From: Jannaschia rubra | GTDB taxonomy: Bacteria; Pseudomonadota; Alphaproteobacteria; Rhodobacterales; Rhodobacteraceae | Length of the DNA: 64,000 nucleotides | Assembly (NCBI RefSeq): GCF_001403735.1 | Contig: NZ_CXPG01000013.1 | Coordinates: 62,001 to 126,000 of the forward strand | Direction of reading: 5' to 3' | In this document: positions 26,815-35,730 of the stretch, one piece after another | How positions within the stretch are numbered: the first letter of the stretch is position 1 | How the letters are laid out: every line of letters begins with the position of its first letter | Program-made: the position numbers and the translations under genes | Notes under the pieces: model-generated | Database searches by the model: none | What the model saw: only the letters and a program-made list of their open reading frames with translations | What the model was told of the DNA's origin: nothing

Positions 26815-28137
26815 ATGACCGATCTGTTCGATATCGGCGCCGCGCGCGCCTCGGATGCTGCCGAAGCGCGGCCCGCGCCTCTTGCCGACCGGCTGCGTCC
26901 TGCGACGCTGGACCAGGTGATCGGCCAGGCGCATCTGCTGGGGCCCGAAGGCGCTCTGACCGTGATGCTGCAAGGCCAGCTTCCCAGCCTGATCCTCTGG
27001 GGGCCGCCCGGCGTGGGCAAGACGACGATCGCGCGCCTTCTGGCGGATCGCGCCGGCCTCCACTTCGTCCAGATCAGCGCCATTTTCACCGGCGTGGCCG
27101 ACTTGCGGAAGGTTTTCGACACGGCCCGCCATCGGCGCGCGAACGGGCAGGGGACGCTGCTGTTCGTCGATGAGATCCATCGCTTCAACAAGGCCCAGCA
27201 GGATGGTTTCCTGCCGCATATGGAGGACGGGACGATCACTCTGGTGGGCGCCACGACCGAAAATCCCTCGTTCGAGCTCAACGCGGCCTTGATGTCCCGC
27301 GCGCAGGTTCTGACGCTGGAGCGTCTGAGCCTGCGCGATATGGAGCTGATGACCCAAAGGGCCGAAAAGGACCTGGGGGCGAAACTTCCCCTCGACGGCG
27401 ATGCGCGCGAGGCGATGCAGGAGATGGCCGACGGCGACGGGCGCGCGCTTCTCAATCTGATCGAACAGGTCGCGGCCTGGGGCGCGATGAAGCCCGTCGA
27501 CCGCGACACCCTGGCCCGTCGCCTGCAACGGCGTGCGGCGCAGTACGACAAGTCCGGCGACAGCCATTTCAACCTGATCTCGGCCCTGCACAAGTCGGTC
27601 CGTGGGTCCGACCCCGACGCTGCGCTCTACTGGCTGGCGCGGATGCTCAAGGGAGGGGAGGACCCCCGGTATCTGGCCCGGCGCGTCACCCGCATGGCCA
27701 TCGAGGATATCGGCCTGGCCGACCCGCAGGCACAGGCCGTCTGCCTGCAGGCGTGGGGGACGTTCGAGAGGCTGGGCAGCCCCGAAGGCGAACTCGCCAT
27801 CGCAAATGCGGTCGTCTATCTGGCGCTCGCGCCTAAGTCGAACGCTGCCTATGCCGCCTACAAGGCCGCGATGAAGCAGGCCGGATCGACCGGATCCGAG
27901 CCGCCGCCAAAGCATATCCTCAACGCACCCACGAAGATGATGAAGGAGCAGGGCTACGGCAGTGGCTATGCCTATGACCACGATCAGGCGGACGGCTTTT
28001 CGGGGCAGACTTACTTTCCCGACGGGATGAAGCGGCCCGTCTATTACGTGCCCGTCGACCGCGGGTTCGAGCGGGAGCTGGGCAAGCGGCTCGACTGGTT
28101 CGTGGCGCAGCGCGCGAAACGGGGGGGTGGCGGTTGA
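26815..28137 (+). CDS. rarA: Replication-associated recombination protein A (MgsA/RarA)
   Basis: An AAA+ ATPase acting at stalled forks. 440 residues from the ATG at 26815, opening MTDLFDIGAA; upstream in-frame codons overlap the luxI end and are less likely. Motifs include ADRLRPATLDQVIGQ, Walker A GPPGVGKTT, Walker B LLFVDEIHRFNK, sensor GATTENPSFELN, and the C-terminal tetramerisation region with YGSGYAYDHD. It heads a close-packed group with crcB, rluC, HAD and ATP12 genes. Confidence 0.95.
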   Translation: MTDLFDIGAARASDAAEARPAPLADRLRPATLDQVIGQAHLLGPEGALTVMLQGQLPSLILWGPPGVGKTTIARLLADRAGLHFVQISAIFTGVADLRKVFDTARHRRANGQGTLLFVDEIHRFNKAQQDGFLPHMEDGTITLVGATTENPSFELNAALMSRAQVLTLERLSLRDMELMTQRAEKDLGAKLPLDGDAREAMQEMADGDGRALLNLIEQVAAWGAMKPVDRDTLARRLQRRAAQYDKSGDSHFNLISALHKSVRGSDPDAALYWLARMLKGGEDPRYLARRVTRMAIEDIGLADPQAQAVCLQAWGTFERLGSPEGELAIANAVVYLALAPKSNAAYAAYKAAMKQAGSTGSEPPPKHILNAPTKMMKEQGYGSGYAYDHDQADGFSGQTYFPDGMKRPVYYVPVDRGFERELGKRLDWFVAQRAKRGGGG

Positions 28138-28168
28138 CTTCCCGATCATCAGGATCGACAGCAGCCCG

Positions 28169-28534
28169 ATGACCTATCCCCTCGTTTCCGTTGCCCTGGG
28201 CGGCGCGCTCGGCGCGACGTTCCGCTATCTCGTCGGGCTCGCCATGATGCGCGACGGCTTCCCGCTGGCCGTCCTCACGGTCAACGTAATCGGCAGTTTC
28301 GTCATGGGTCTGGGCACTGTCCTGCTGGCGCGGATGGGCCTGCCGCACTGGCAGCCGTTCCTTCTGACCGGCGTTCTGGGCGGTTTCACGACCTTTTCTG
28401 CCTTCTCGTTGGAGACGCTCACGCTGGTGGAGCGCGGGCAGGTGGGGATGGCGCTTCTCTACGTTGCCCTGTCGGTCTGCCTCAGTCTTTTGGCGCTGGC
28501 CACGGGGCTGTTCATCGCAAGGGGCCTGACATGA
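28169..28534 (+). CDS. crcB: Fluoride efflux channel CrcB/Fluc
   Basis: 121 residues, four membrane helices. Family features are GGALGATFRY at the N-terminus, the pore asparagine segment NVIGSFVMG, and GGFTTFSAFS with the conserved phenylalanines. Start at the ATG at 28169; a GTG at 28127 inside the rarA end is less likely. The stop overlaps the next gene by four bases. No fluoride riboswitch fits in the 31-base gap upstream. Confidence 0.93.
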   Translation: MTYPLVSVALGGALGATFRYLVGLAMMRDGFPLAVLTVNVIGSFVMGLGTVLLARMGLPHWQPFLLTGVLGGFTTFSAFSLETLTLVERGQVGMALLYVALSVCLSLLALATGLFIARGLT

Positions 28535-29574
28535 GCGGCGTGCAGACGATCACCGTGGACGCGGGCGAGGGCGATCAGCGCCTCGACCGTTGGCTCAAGC
28601 GGCGCTTTCCGCAACTGAGCCAGGGCAATGTCGAAAAGATGTGCCGCAAGGGTGAGGTCCGCGTGGATGGTGGCCGCGTGAAGGCCAGCACCCGTGTGGA
28701 GGAGGGGCAGTCCGTCCGCCTTCCGCCCCTGCCCGAAGAACGCGGCCCCGCGGCCCCGCGGCGCGACAAGGTCTTGCAGGCCGACGCCGAGATGATCCGC
28801 GCCTGCGTCATCTATCGCGACGACCACATCATCGCGCTCAACAAGCCGCCCGGCCTGGCAAGCCAGGGCGGCAGCGGCCAGACACGGCACGTCGACGGTC
28901 TGGGCGATGCGCTGCGGTTCGAGATGGACGAACAGCCCCGGCTGGTTCATCGGCTCGACAAAGACACGTCGGGCATCATGCTGATGGCGCGCAACCGCCT
29001 GACAGCGGCGCAATTGTCCGAGGCGTTCCGCGACCGCGAGACGCGCAAGATCTACTGGGCGGCCGTTGCCGGTGTCCCGCACCCCCGGATGGGCACGGTC
29101 CGCTACGGGCTGGTCAAGGCCGGGGGCGGCGGAGACGGGGGCGAGAAGATGCGGACCGTCCACCCCGATGAGGTCGACGACGTGCCGGGCGCCAAGCGCG
29201 CGACGAGCGATTATGCCGTTCTGGAAAGCCTGGGGTCGCGGGGGGCGTGGGTCGCACTGGTGCCGGTGACCGGCCGCACGCATCAGTTGCGCGTCCACAT
29301 GGCCGAGATGGGCCATCCCATCGTGGGCGACGGCAAATACGGCGGCTCGGGGCAGGAGAACCAGGGCGACGGCTGGGGCGCGAGCTTCGGCGGAGAGATC
29401 AGCCGCAAGCTGCATCTTCATGCGCGCAGCCTGTCGCTGACCCATCCGATTACGGGCGCCCGACTTCACCTGACTGCCCCCTTGCCCGACCACATGCAGC
29501 GGACTTGGGAGATGCTTGGCTGGAACGCGCTCGACGTGCCGGTCGATCCCTTCGCGGAGGACGGGATTGCCTGA
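28531..29574 (+). CDS. RluC/RluD-family 23S rRNA pseudouridine synthase
   Basis: 347 residues. An S4 RNA-binding domain lies at about residues 14-75 (RLDRWLKRRFPQLSQGNVEK), followed by the RluA-type catalytic domain with HRLDKDTSGIML containing the catalytic Asp, and a GRTHQLRVHM segment. It most resembles RluC (U955, 2504, 2580 in E. coli), but RluD-like specificity cannot be excluded. It overlaps crcB upstream and the HAD gene downstream. Confidence 0.9.
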   Translation: MSGVQTITVDAGEGDQRLDRWLKRRFPQLSQGNVEKMCRKGEVRVDGGRVKASTRVEEGQSVRLPPLPEERGPAAPRRDKVLQADAEMIRACVIYRDDHIIALNKPPGLASQGGSGQTRHVDGLGDALRFEMDEQPRLVHRLDKDTSGIMLMARNRLTAAQLSEAFRDRETRKIYWAAVAGVPHPRMGTVRYGLVKAGGGGDGGEKMRTVHPDEVDDVPGAKRATSDYAVLESLGSRGAWVALVPVTGRTHQLRVHMAEMGHPIVGDGKYGGSGQENQGDGWGASFGGEISRKLHLHARSLSLTHPITGARLHLTAPLPDHMQRTWEMLGWNALDVPVDPFAEDGIA

Positions 29575-30229
29575 CTTCCTCGCGATCTTCGACGTCGATG
29601 GCACGTTGGTCGACAGCCAGGCGATCATCACCGCGACCATGACAGCGGCATTCCAGGACGCGCGGCTCGACCCGCCCGCGCCCGGGGATGTCCTGGCGCT
29701 GGTCGGCATTTCGCTGCCGCAGATGATCGGCATGCTGATGCCGGAGGCGGACCCGCGGGCGCAGGCCGAGGTGACGGTCAACTACCGCCGCATCTACAAC
29801 GCGACTGCCACGGCCGACGCCGCGCCGGTGCTCTATCCTGGGGTGGAGGATGGGCTGCGTCGCCTGCACGCGGCGGGCATCACGCTGGGCATCGCCACGG
29901 GCAAGTCGCAGCGCGGGCTCGACCGGCTCGTTGCGGCGCAGGGGTGGGCGCCCATGCTTGCGACACTGCAGTGTGCCGACCATCATCCGTCCAAACCTCA
30001 CCCTTCGATGATCGACCGGGCCTTGCTGGAAACCGCGACGGAACTGGACCGCGCCGTAATGATCGGGGACACGACTTTCGACATGACGATGGCGGGCGCG
30101 GCGGGGATTGCCGCTGTCGGGGTCGACTGGGGGTATCACGCCGTGGACCTACTTGCCGCCGCGGGCGCGCGCACCATCGTGTCGAACTTCGGGGACGTGG
30201 TCCGCACGATCGAGGAGATGGCCGGATGA
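29567..30229 (+). CDS. HAD-family hydrolase, phosphoglycolate-phosphatase-like (TTG start)
   Basis: The TTG at 29567, about seven bases after GGAGG, overlaps the rluC-like stop and gives 220 residues beginning MPDFLAIFDVDGTLVDS. Motif I is DVDGT, motif II TGKS, motif III lysine in SKPHP, and motif IV GDTTFDM. The helical cap is of the Gph/PGPase type. The exact substrate is unknown. Its stop overlaps the ATP12 gene. Confidence 0.88.
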   Translation: MPDFLAIFDVDGTLVDSQAIITATMTAAFQDARLDPPAPGDVLALVGISLPQMIGMLMPEADPRAQAEVTVNYRRIYNATATADAAPVLYPGVEDGLRRLHAAGITLGIATGKSQRGLDRLVAAQGWAPMLATLQCADHHPSKPHPSMIDRALLETATELDRAVMIGDTTFDMTMAGAAGIAAVGVDWGYHAVDLLAAAGARTIVSNFGDVVRTIEEMAG

Positions 30230-30945
30230 GCGAATGGAAAGCCAAGAAGTTCTGGAAGAACGTCACGGTCGAACCTCTGGACGAGGGGTTCACCGTTCGT
30301 CTCGATGGCCGGGCTGTGCGAACCCCGGCGAAGACCGAGGTCCGGATGCCGACCGAAGCGCTGGCCCGCGGCGTCGCCGACGAATGGCGGGCGCAGGGAC
30401 AGCTCGTCGATCCGCTGTCGATGCCGCTGATGCGGGCCGTGAACGCGACGCTGGACAAGGTCATTCCCCAGCGGGCCGAGGTCGCCGCCGGGCTTGCCGA
30501 ATACGGCGGGTCCGACCTCCTGTCCTATCGCGCGACCTCGCCCGATGGTCTGATCGCGCGGCAGGCGTCGCAGTGGAACCCGATGCTCGACTGGGCCGAA
30601 ACCCAACTTGGCGCGCGGCTCGCGACGACGCAGGGCGTGATCCCGGTGCCGCAGCCCGAAACCGCACTCGCCGCGCTGACCGCAAGGGTCGAAAGCCTGT
30701 CGCCGTGGGAGTTGACCGCGCTTTCCGAACTGGTCAGCCTGTCGGGAAGTCTGGTCCTGGGGCTCGCGGTCTTGGAGGGACAGCCCGCCGAACGCATGTG
30801 GACCCTCAGCCGTCTGGACGAGGACTGGCAGGCCGAACAATGGGGTGTAGACGAGGAGGAAGCGGACCGGATCGCCCGAAAACGCGAGGCGTTCCTGCAG
30901 GCCGAGAGGTACCTGAGCCTGGTCCGCGACCGATGTGACGTCTAG
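30226..30945 (+). CDS. ATP12-family F1-ATPase assembly chaperone
   Basis: 239 residues beginning MSEWKAKKFWKNVTVEP, with the ATP12 hallmarks FTVRLDGRAVRTPAK, DEWRAQG, and the conserved glutamate-containing segment ELTALSELVSLSGSLVLGLA. It assists assembly of the F1 alpha subunit. The order HAD-ATP12 after a pseudouridine synthase is common in alphaproteobacteria. It overlaps the upstream stop by four bases. Confidence 0.92.
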   Translation: MSEWKAKKFWKNVTVEPLDEGFTVRLDGRAVRTPAKTEVRMPTEALARGVADEWRAQGQLVDPLSMPLMRAVNATLDKVIPQRAEVAAGLAEYGGSDLLSYRATSPDGLIARQASQWNPMLDWAETQLGARLATTQGVIPVPQPETALAALTARVESLSPWELTALSELVSLSGSLVLGLAVLEGQPAERMWTLSRLDEDWQAEQWGVDEEEADRIARKREAFLQAERYLSLVRDRCDV

Positions 30946-30974
30946 GCATTTGGCGGTCCGATCGGGATCGTGAC

Positions 30975-31003
30975 TTGACCTGCGCGCCCCCATCAAGTCT
31001 GAT
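30975..31003 (+). promoter_or_regulatory. Candidate promoter upstream of the amino-acid importer
   Basis: TTGACC (30975-30980), a 17-base spacer and TCTGAT (30998-31003) lie about 110 bases before the substrate-binding-protein gene. Confidence 0.4.
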
Positions 31004-31112
31004 TTGCACCAGTGAGGGGGGTGAACATCCTCACATCAGAACCAGCCTCCCGTCCAAAGGGGGGGTGCTGCATGCGCATCAGATGCGTGCGGTCATCAGG
31101 AAGAGGTAAATC

Positions 31113-32132
31113 ATGAAGACATCCGTACTTTTCGGCACGCTGGCCTTCGCCGGTCTGGCAGCGGCGGGCGCATCGGCCGCAACGCTGGACGACGTAAAGG
31201 CGCGCGGAAAGCTGAACTGCGGCGTGAATACCGGTCTGGCCGGCTTTGCCGAGCCCGATGCCAGCGGTGAATGGCGCGGGTTCGACGTCGCGATCTGCCG
31301 GGCCGTCGCCGCAGCAATCCTAGGCGATCCCAGCGCCGTCAACTTCGTCTCGACCACCGGCAAGACGCGCTTCACGTCGCTCGCCTCGGGCGAGATCGAC
31401 GTGCTGGCGCGCAACACGACCTGGACCTTCTCGCGCGATGCGGACCTCAAGTTCGATTTCGTCGGCGTGAACTATTACGACGGTCAGGGCTTCATCGTTC
31501 CGAAGTCGCTGGGCGTGACTTCCGCGACCGAACTCGACGGCGCCACGGTCTGCATCCAGACGGGCACCACGACGGAGCTGAACCTGGCCGACTACTTCCG
31601 CGTCAACGACATGTCCCTCGAGCCTGTCCCGATCGAGACGGAAGCCGAGGCGCGCACCCAGTTCCTTGCCGGCGCCTGCGATGCCTACACGACCGACCGT
31701 TCGGGTCTTGCCGCCGTACGCGTGGCCTATCCGAACCCCGACGATTACGTCATCCTGCCCGAGACCATCTCGAAGGAGCCATTGGGCCCGCTCGTGCGGC
31801 ATGGCGACACCGAATGGGGCGACATCATCCGCTGGACGTACTACGCACTGGTCGCCGCCGAGGAATACGGCATCACGAAGGACAACGTCGAGGAACTGGC
31901 CGCCGCGCCAGGAGACAACCCGGAGGTGAACCGCATCCTCGGCACCGAGGGCGAACTCGGGGCGATGCTGGGTCTGGACAGTGACTGGGCCAAGAACGCC
32001 ATCGCGGTCAACGGCAACTATGGCGAGATCTTTGCCGACAACCTGGGCGAGAACACCCAGATCGACCTCGCGCGCGGTCTGAACGCGCTCTACACCGAAG
32101 GCGGACTTCAGTACGCGCCGCCTTTCCGGTAA
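31113..32132 (+). CDS. aapJ: General L-amino-acid ABC transporter substrate-binding protein
   Basis: 339 residues with a signal peptide (cleavage after GASA, about residue 22) and the mature start TLDDVKARGKLNCGVN. Periplasmic-binding-protein family 3 features include GEWRGFDVAICRAVAAAI and LASGEIDVLARNT. The Aap/Bzt arrangement (binding protein, two large permeases, ATPase) takes up glutamate, glutamine, aspartate and related amino acids; the preferred substrate here is inferred from family only. Upstream is a candidate promoter, downstream a hairpin. Confidence 0.92.
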   Translation: MKTSVLFGTLAFAGLAAAGASAATLDDVKARGKLNCGVNTGLAGFAEPDASGEWRGFDVAICRAVAAAILGDPSAVNFVSTTGKTRFTSLASGEIDVLARNTTWTFSRDADLKFDFVGVNYYDGQGFIVPKSLGVTSATELDGATVCIQTGTTTELNLADYFRVNDMSLEPVPIETEAEARTQFLAGACDAYTTDRSGLAAVRVAYPNPDDYVILPETISKEPLGPLVRHGDTEWGDIIRWTYYALVAAEEYGITKDNVEELAAAPGDNPEVNRILGTEGELGAMLGLDSDWAKNAIAVNGNYGEIFADNLGENTQIDLARGLNALYTEGGLQYAPPFR

Positions 32133-32142
32133 GCATCAAGGC

Positions 32143-32171
32143 AAGGGGCGCGGCACCGGTTCGCGCCCCTT
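32143..32171 (+). promoter_or_regulatory. Hairpin between aapJ and aapQ
   Basis: AAGGGGCGCG (32143-32152) pairs perfectly with CGCGCCCCTT (32162-32171), nine-base loop. A hairpin here commonly stabilises the binding-protein mRNA and reduces read-through to the permeases; few T residues follow. Confidence 0.68.
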
Positions 32172-32285
32172 TCCGCCCAGGATCGAAATAATTCCACGAA
32201 GATGCAGCGGGCCGTCATCCGGCCCGGCGGACGAGAAGGCGGAAATGCGCCCCGTCCGGTAAATCGATGGAACGGGGAACTGCGA

Positions 32286-33578
32286 ATGACGACGATGACC
32301 GGCCCGCCACGGGCGGATGGCTTCCGCATCGGCAAGTTGCTGACCGATACGCGGTATCGTTCTTATACATTCCAGGCCATTGCGGTCGTCCTTCTGATCG
32401 TCTTCTTCGGTTGGCTCGTCAGCAATGCGATCCGCAACCCGGTCCTGCAGCAGAGCGGCATCGACTTCGGCTTCCTCAGCGAACCCGCGGGATACGAGAT
32501 CAGCCAGCAGCCGATCCCCTATACCCCGCAGTCCTCGCATCTGCGTGCGGCGGTTATCGGGGCGATCAATACCCTGATCGTCGCGCTGCTGGCCTGTGTG
32601 ACGGCAACGGTACTGGGGGTGATCGCGGGCATCCTGCGGCTGTCGAACAACTGGGTCATCCGAAAACTGATGTCCGTCTACGTCGAGATCTTCCGAAACA
32701 TCCCGGTTCTGATCTGGATCCTGATCTTCATGACGCTGTCCGTGAACGTCTTCCCGCCGCCAAGCGCGTTCCGGGGCGACGATCCCGATGCCACGCCCGT
32801 CCTGGGTCTGATGGCGGTCACGAACCGGGGCATCTATTTTCCGCGGCCCTATTTCACCAATGGCATCGGCCAGGTGCCCGACGCCCCCGCCGCGGATGGG
32901 GACGACACTGCCCCCGAAGCGCAGGAGGTCGCGAGTTCCGCGAACTGGCTGATCGTTCTGGCCGTTCTCGCCGGATCGTTCTTCGCTGTCCGCGCCGTGA
33001 ACAATTGGGCCACGGTCCGGCAGAACGCCACCGGCCTCCGGCCGACGACGTGGTGGATGACGCTTGCGCTCTGGGTCGTGCCGCTCGCGTTGACCCTGTT
33101 CCTGCTGGGCCTCAGATGGGACGTGCCGGAGCTTCGGGGCTTCAACTTCCAGGGCGGCATTCTGGCGAGGAATTCGCTGATCGCGTTATGGTTTGCCTTG
33201 TCCGTCTATACCGGCGCCTTCATCGCAGAAAACGTGCGCGCCGGGATCCTTGCCATTTCCAGCGGGCAGACCGAGGCCGCCGCCGCGCTTGGCCTGCGGC
33301 CCCGGCGGATCATGGGCCTGGTCGTGCTGCCGCAGGCGTTGCGGATCATCATTCCGCCGCTGATCTCGCAGTACCTCAACATCACCAAGAACACATCGCT
33401 GGCGATCGTCGTGGGTTACATGGACCTGACCGCGACGCTGGGTGGCATCACATTGAATCAGACCGGGCGAGCGCTGGAATGCATCCTTCTTCTGATGGCG
33501 TTCTATCTCACGTTCAGCCTGGTGATATCGGCCGTGATGAACGCCTACAACGCGTCCGTTGCCTTGAAGGAGCGCTGA
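32286..33578 (+). CDS. aapQ: Amino-acid ABC transporter permease, first subunit
   Basis: 430 residues from the ATG at 32286 (an ATG nine bases later is possible). Membrane segments lie at both ends of a long periplasmic insert (about residues 150-280), typical of AapQ/BztB. The EAA-loop motif that contacts the ATPase is SSGQTEAAAALGLRPRRIMGLVVLPQALR. It is followed by aapM after one base. Confidence 0.9.
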   Translation: MTTMTGPPRADGFRIGKLLTDTRYRSYTFQAIAVVLLIVFFGWLVSNAIRNPVLQQSGIDFGFLSEPAGYEISQQPIPYTPQSSHLRAAVIGAINTLIVALLACVTATVLGVIAGILRLSNNWVIRKLMSVYVEIFRNIPVLIWILIFMTLSVNVFPPPSAFRGDDPDATPVLGLMAVTNRGIYFPRPYFTNGIGQVPDAPAADGDDTAPEAQEVASSANWLIVLAVLAGSFFAVRAVNNWATVRQNATGLRPTTWWMTLALWVVPLALTLFLLGLRWDVPELRGFNFQGGILARNSLIALWFALSVYTGAFIAENVRAGILAISSGQTEAAAALGLRPRRIMGLVVLPQALRIIIPPLISQYLNITKNTSLAIVVGYMDLTATLGGITLNQTGRALECILLLMAFYLTFSLVISAVMNAYNASVALKER

Positions 33579-33579
33579 G

Positions 33580-34875
33580 ATGAGCGACACGCACGAGGAA
33601 ACGATCGCCTTCGTCCGCGAGTCCGAGATCCCGGCCGCACCCCCGCCGGAACGACAGGCGGGAGCCATCCGATGGGTGCGCGACAACCTGTTCTCCACCT
33701 GGTTCAACGCCATCGTGACGCTGGTGGCGCTCTACGTCATCTGGTGGTTGCTGTCCGGCCTGATCCCCTGGATCGTCAACGGCACTTGGGAAGGCAGTTC
33801 CGTCCTCGAATGCCGCGAGATCCTGCAGGGGGAAACCGGTGGCTGCTTCTCGGTGCTACGCGAACGCTGGTCACAGCTTTTGTTCGGATTCCAGTATCCG
33901 CCTTCACTCCACTGGCGGCCGACCCTGGCCTTCGCGCTGCTGTTCGTGGCGGTCCCGCCTGCGCTGTTCTTCAAGCTGCCGCGCTGGATGCTGGTCTTCA
34001 CGGCGGTCTATCCGTTCCTGGCCTACTGGCTGATCTGGGGTGGCACGATCATCACGCCGGTCTTCGCGGCGATCGGCCTCGTCGTCGGCTACCTTGTGTT
34101 CGTCCGGGTGGAAAAGCGCAGCTTCATGTTGGGTCTTTTCGCGGCGTTGGTCGCGGCGACGGTCGTCTGGTGGTTCGGGGGTGTGATCGCAGACGAATTC
34201 TCGCGCGTTGCCCGCCTGCGGCCAGTCGCATCGCGGGCCATGGGTGGCTTCATGCTGAACATGATTCTCGGCATCGTCTGCGTGTCATTGTCTTTGCCGT
34301 TGGGCATCCTTCTGGCGCTCGGCCGGCAATCGCGCCTTCCGGTGGTCAAGGGTTTCTGCGTCATCTTCATCGAGTTCATTCGTGGCGTGCCGCTGATCAC
34401 CCTTCTGTTCGTGGCGAACGTCATTCTGGCGTTCTTCCTGCCGCCGGGGACGAACTTCGACCTGATCCTGCGTGTCATCATCATGATCACGCTGTTCGCC
34501 TCGGCCTATATCGCCGAGGTCATTCGCGGCGGGCTGGCTGCACTACCCAAGGGCCAGTACGAGGCGGGCGACAGCCTGGGCCTGAACTACGCCCAGTCGA
34601 TGCGCTTGATCATCCTGCCGCAGGCACTGAAGATCTCGATCCCCGGCATCGTCAACGTCGCGGTCGGGCTTTTCAAGGACACCACGCTGGTCTCGGTGAT
34701 CTCGATGTACGACCTGGTCGGGATCATTCGCGGCTCCATCCTCGCCTCGACCGCCTGGTCGGGCATCTACTGGGAACTGTGGGTCGCGGCCTGCGCGATG
34801 TTCTTCGTCGTCTGCTACGGCATTTCGCAATATTCGCAATGGCTGGAACGCCAGCTGCGGACCGATCACCGTTGA
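33580..34875 (+). CDS. aapM: Amino-acid ABC transporter permease, second subunit
   Basis: 431 residues, many membrane helices, and the EAA-loop PKGQYEAGDSLGLNYAQSMRLIILPQALK. The N-terminal insert is longer than in simple HisMQ permeases, as in AapM/BztC. It forms the heterodimeric membrane domain with AapQ and is one base from it, so the two are coupled. Confidence 0.92.
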   Translation: MSDTHEETIAFVRESEIPAAPPPERQAGAIRWVRDNLFSTWFNAIVTLVALYVIWWLLSGLIPWIVNGTWEGSSVLECREILQGETGGCFSVLRERWSQLLFGFQYPPSLHWRPTLAFALLFVAVPPALFFKLPRWMLVFTAVYPFLAYWLIWGGTIITPVFAAIGLVVGYLVFVRVEKRSFMLGLFAALVAATVVWWFGGVIADEFSRVARLRPVASRAMGGFMLNMILGIVCVSLSLPLGILLALGRQSRLPVVKGFCVIFIEFIRGVPLITLLFVANVILAFFLPPGTNFDLILRVIIMITLFASAYIAEVIRGGLAALPKGQYEAGDSLGLNYAQSMRLIILPQALKISIPGIVNVAVGLFKDTTLVSVISMYDLVGIIRGSILASTAWSGIYWELWVAACAMFFVVCYGISQYSQWLERQLRTDHR

Positions 34876-34887
34876 GGGGTTGACCAA

Positions 34888-35667
34888 ATGACCATGACCG
34901 ACACGAACCCGTCCGGCATGAAAGTGTCCGACGAAATCGCCATCGAGATCCGCAACATGAACAAGTGGTACGGTCAGTTCCACGTGTTGCGCGACATCGA
35001 CCTGACCGTGAGGCAGGGGGAGCGCATCGTGGTCTGCGGCCCGTCGGGGTCGGGCAAATCGACGCTGATCCGCTGCATCAACGCGCTGGAGGAGCATCAG
35101 CAAGGCTCGATCGTGGTGGACGGTGTTCCGTTGTCGTCCGACATCAAGAACATCGACCGCATCCGGTCCGAGGTCGGAATGTGCTTCCAGCACTTCAACC
35201 TGTTTCCGCATCTGACCATCCTCGAGAACTGCACGCTGGCGCCGATCTGGGTCCGCAAGGTGCCCAAGCGTGAGGCAGAGGAAACGGCGATGTATTTCCT
35301 CGAAAAGGTGAAGATTCCCGATCAGGCGCGGAAATACCCCGGTCAACTGTCGGGCGGACAGCAGCAGCGGGTGGCCATCGCGCGCAGCCTGTGCATGCGG
35401 CCGCGGATCATGCTGTTCGATGAGCCTACATCCGCGCTCGACCCCGAGATGATCAAGGAGGTTCTCGACACCATGATCCAGCTCGCGGAGGAGGGCATGA
35501 CGATGATCTGCGTGACGCACGAGATGGGTTTCGCGCGTCAGGTGGCCAACCGGGTGATCTTCATGGATGCCGGTCAGATCGTCGAGCAGAACGAGCCCGA
35601 AGCTTTTTTCAAGAACCCGCAGAACGAGCGGACAAAGCTGTTCCTGAGCCAGATCCTCGGCCACTGA
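34888..35667 (+). CDS. aapP: Amino-acid ABC transporter ATP-binding protein
   Basis: 259 residues. Walker [11 protein letters not shown]-loop in [12 protein letters not shown], signature [15 protein letters not shown], Walker [13 protein letters not shown], and the switch histidine in [10 protein letters not shown]. It energises uptake by AapQM. The gene follows aapM after 12 bases and is followed by a stem-loop, ending the operon. Confidence 0.95.
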   Translation: MTMTDTNPSGMKVSDEIAIEIRNMNKWYGQFHVLRDIDLTVRQGERIVVCGPSGSGKSTLIRCINALEEHQQGSIVVDGVPLSSDIKNIDRIRSEVGMCFQHFNLFPHLTILENCTLAPIWVRKVPKREAEETAMYFLEKVKIPDQARKYPGQLSGGQQQRVAIARSLCMRPRIMLFDEPTSALDPEMIKEVLDTMIQLAEEGMTMICVTHEMGFARQVANRVIFMDAGQIVEQNEPEAFFKNPQNERTKLFLSQILGH

Positions 35668-35687
35668 CGGCCGGTCCTGCCAAGCGG

Positions 35688-35722
35688 AAGGCCGCCGCCC
35701 TCACGGGACGGCGGCCTTCTTT
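35688..35722. terminator. Stem-loop between convergent aapP and phaZ
   Basis: AAGGCCGCCG (35688-35697) pairs with CGGCGGCCTT (35709-35718), 11-base loop, followed on the plus strand by CTTT. It sits between two convergent genes and may act for both. Confidence 0.65.
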
Positions 35723-35730
35723 CGTTCGTG

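Noticed and set aside
28138-28168. Possible fluoride riboswitch before crcB
   Set aside because: Only 31 bases separate rarA and crcB, too short for the aptamer, and no matching motif is present.
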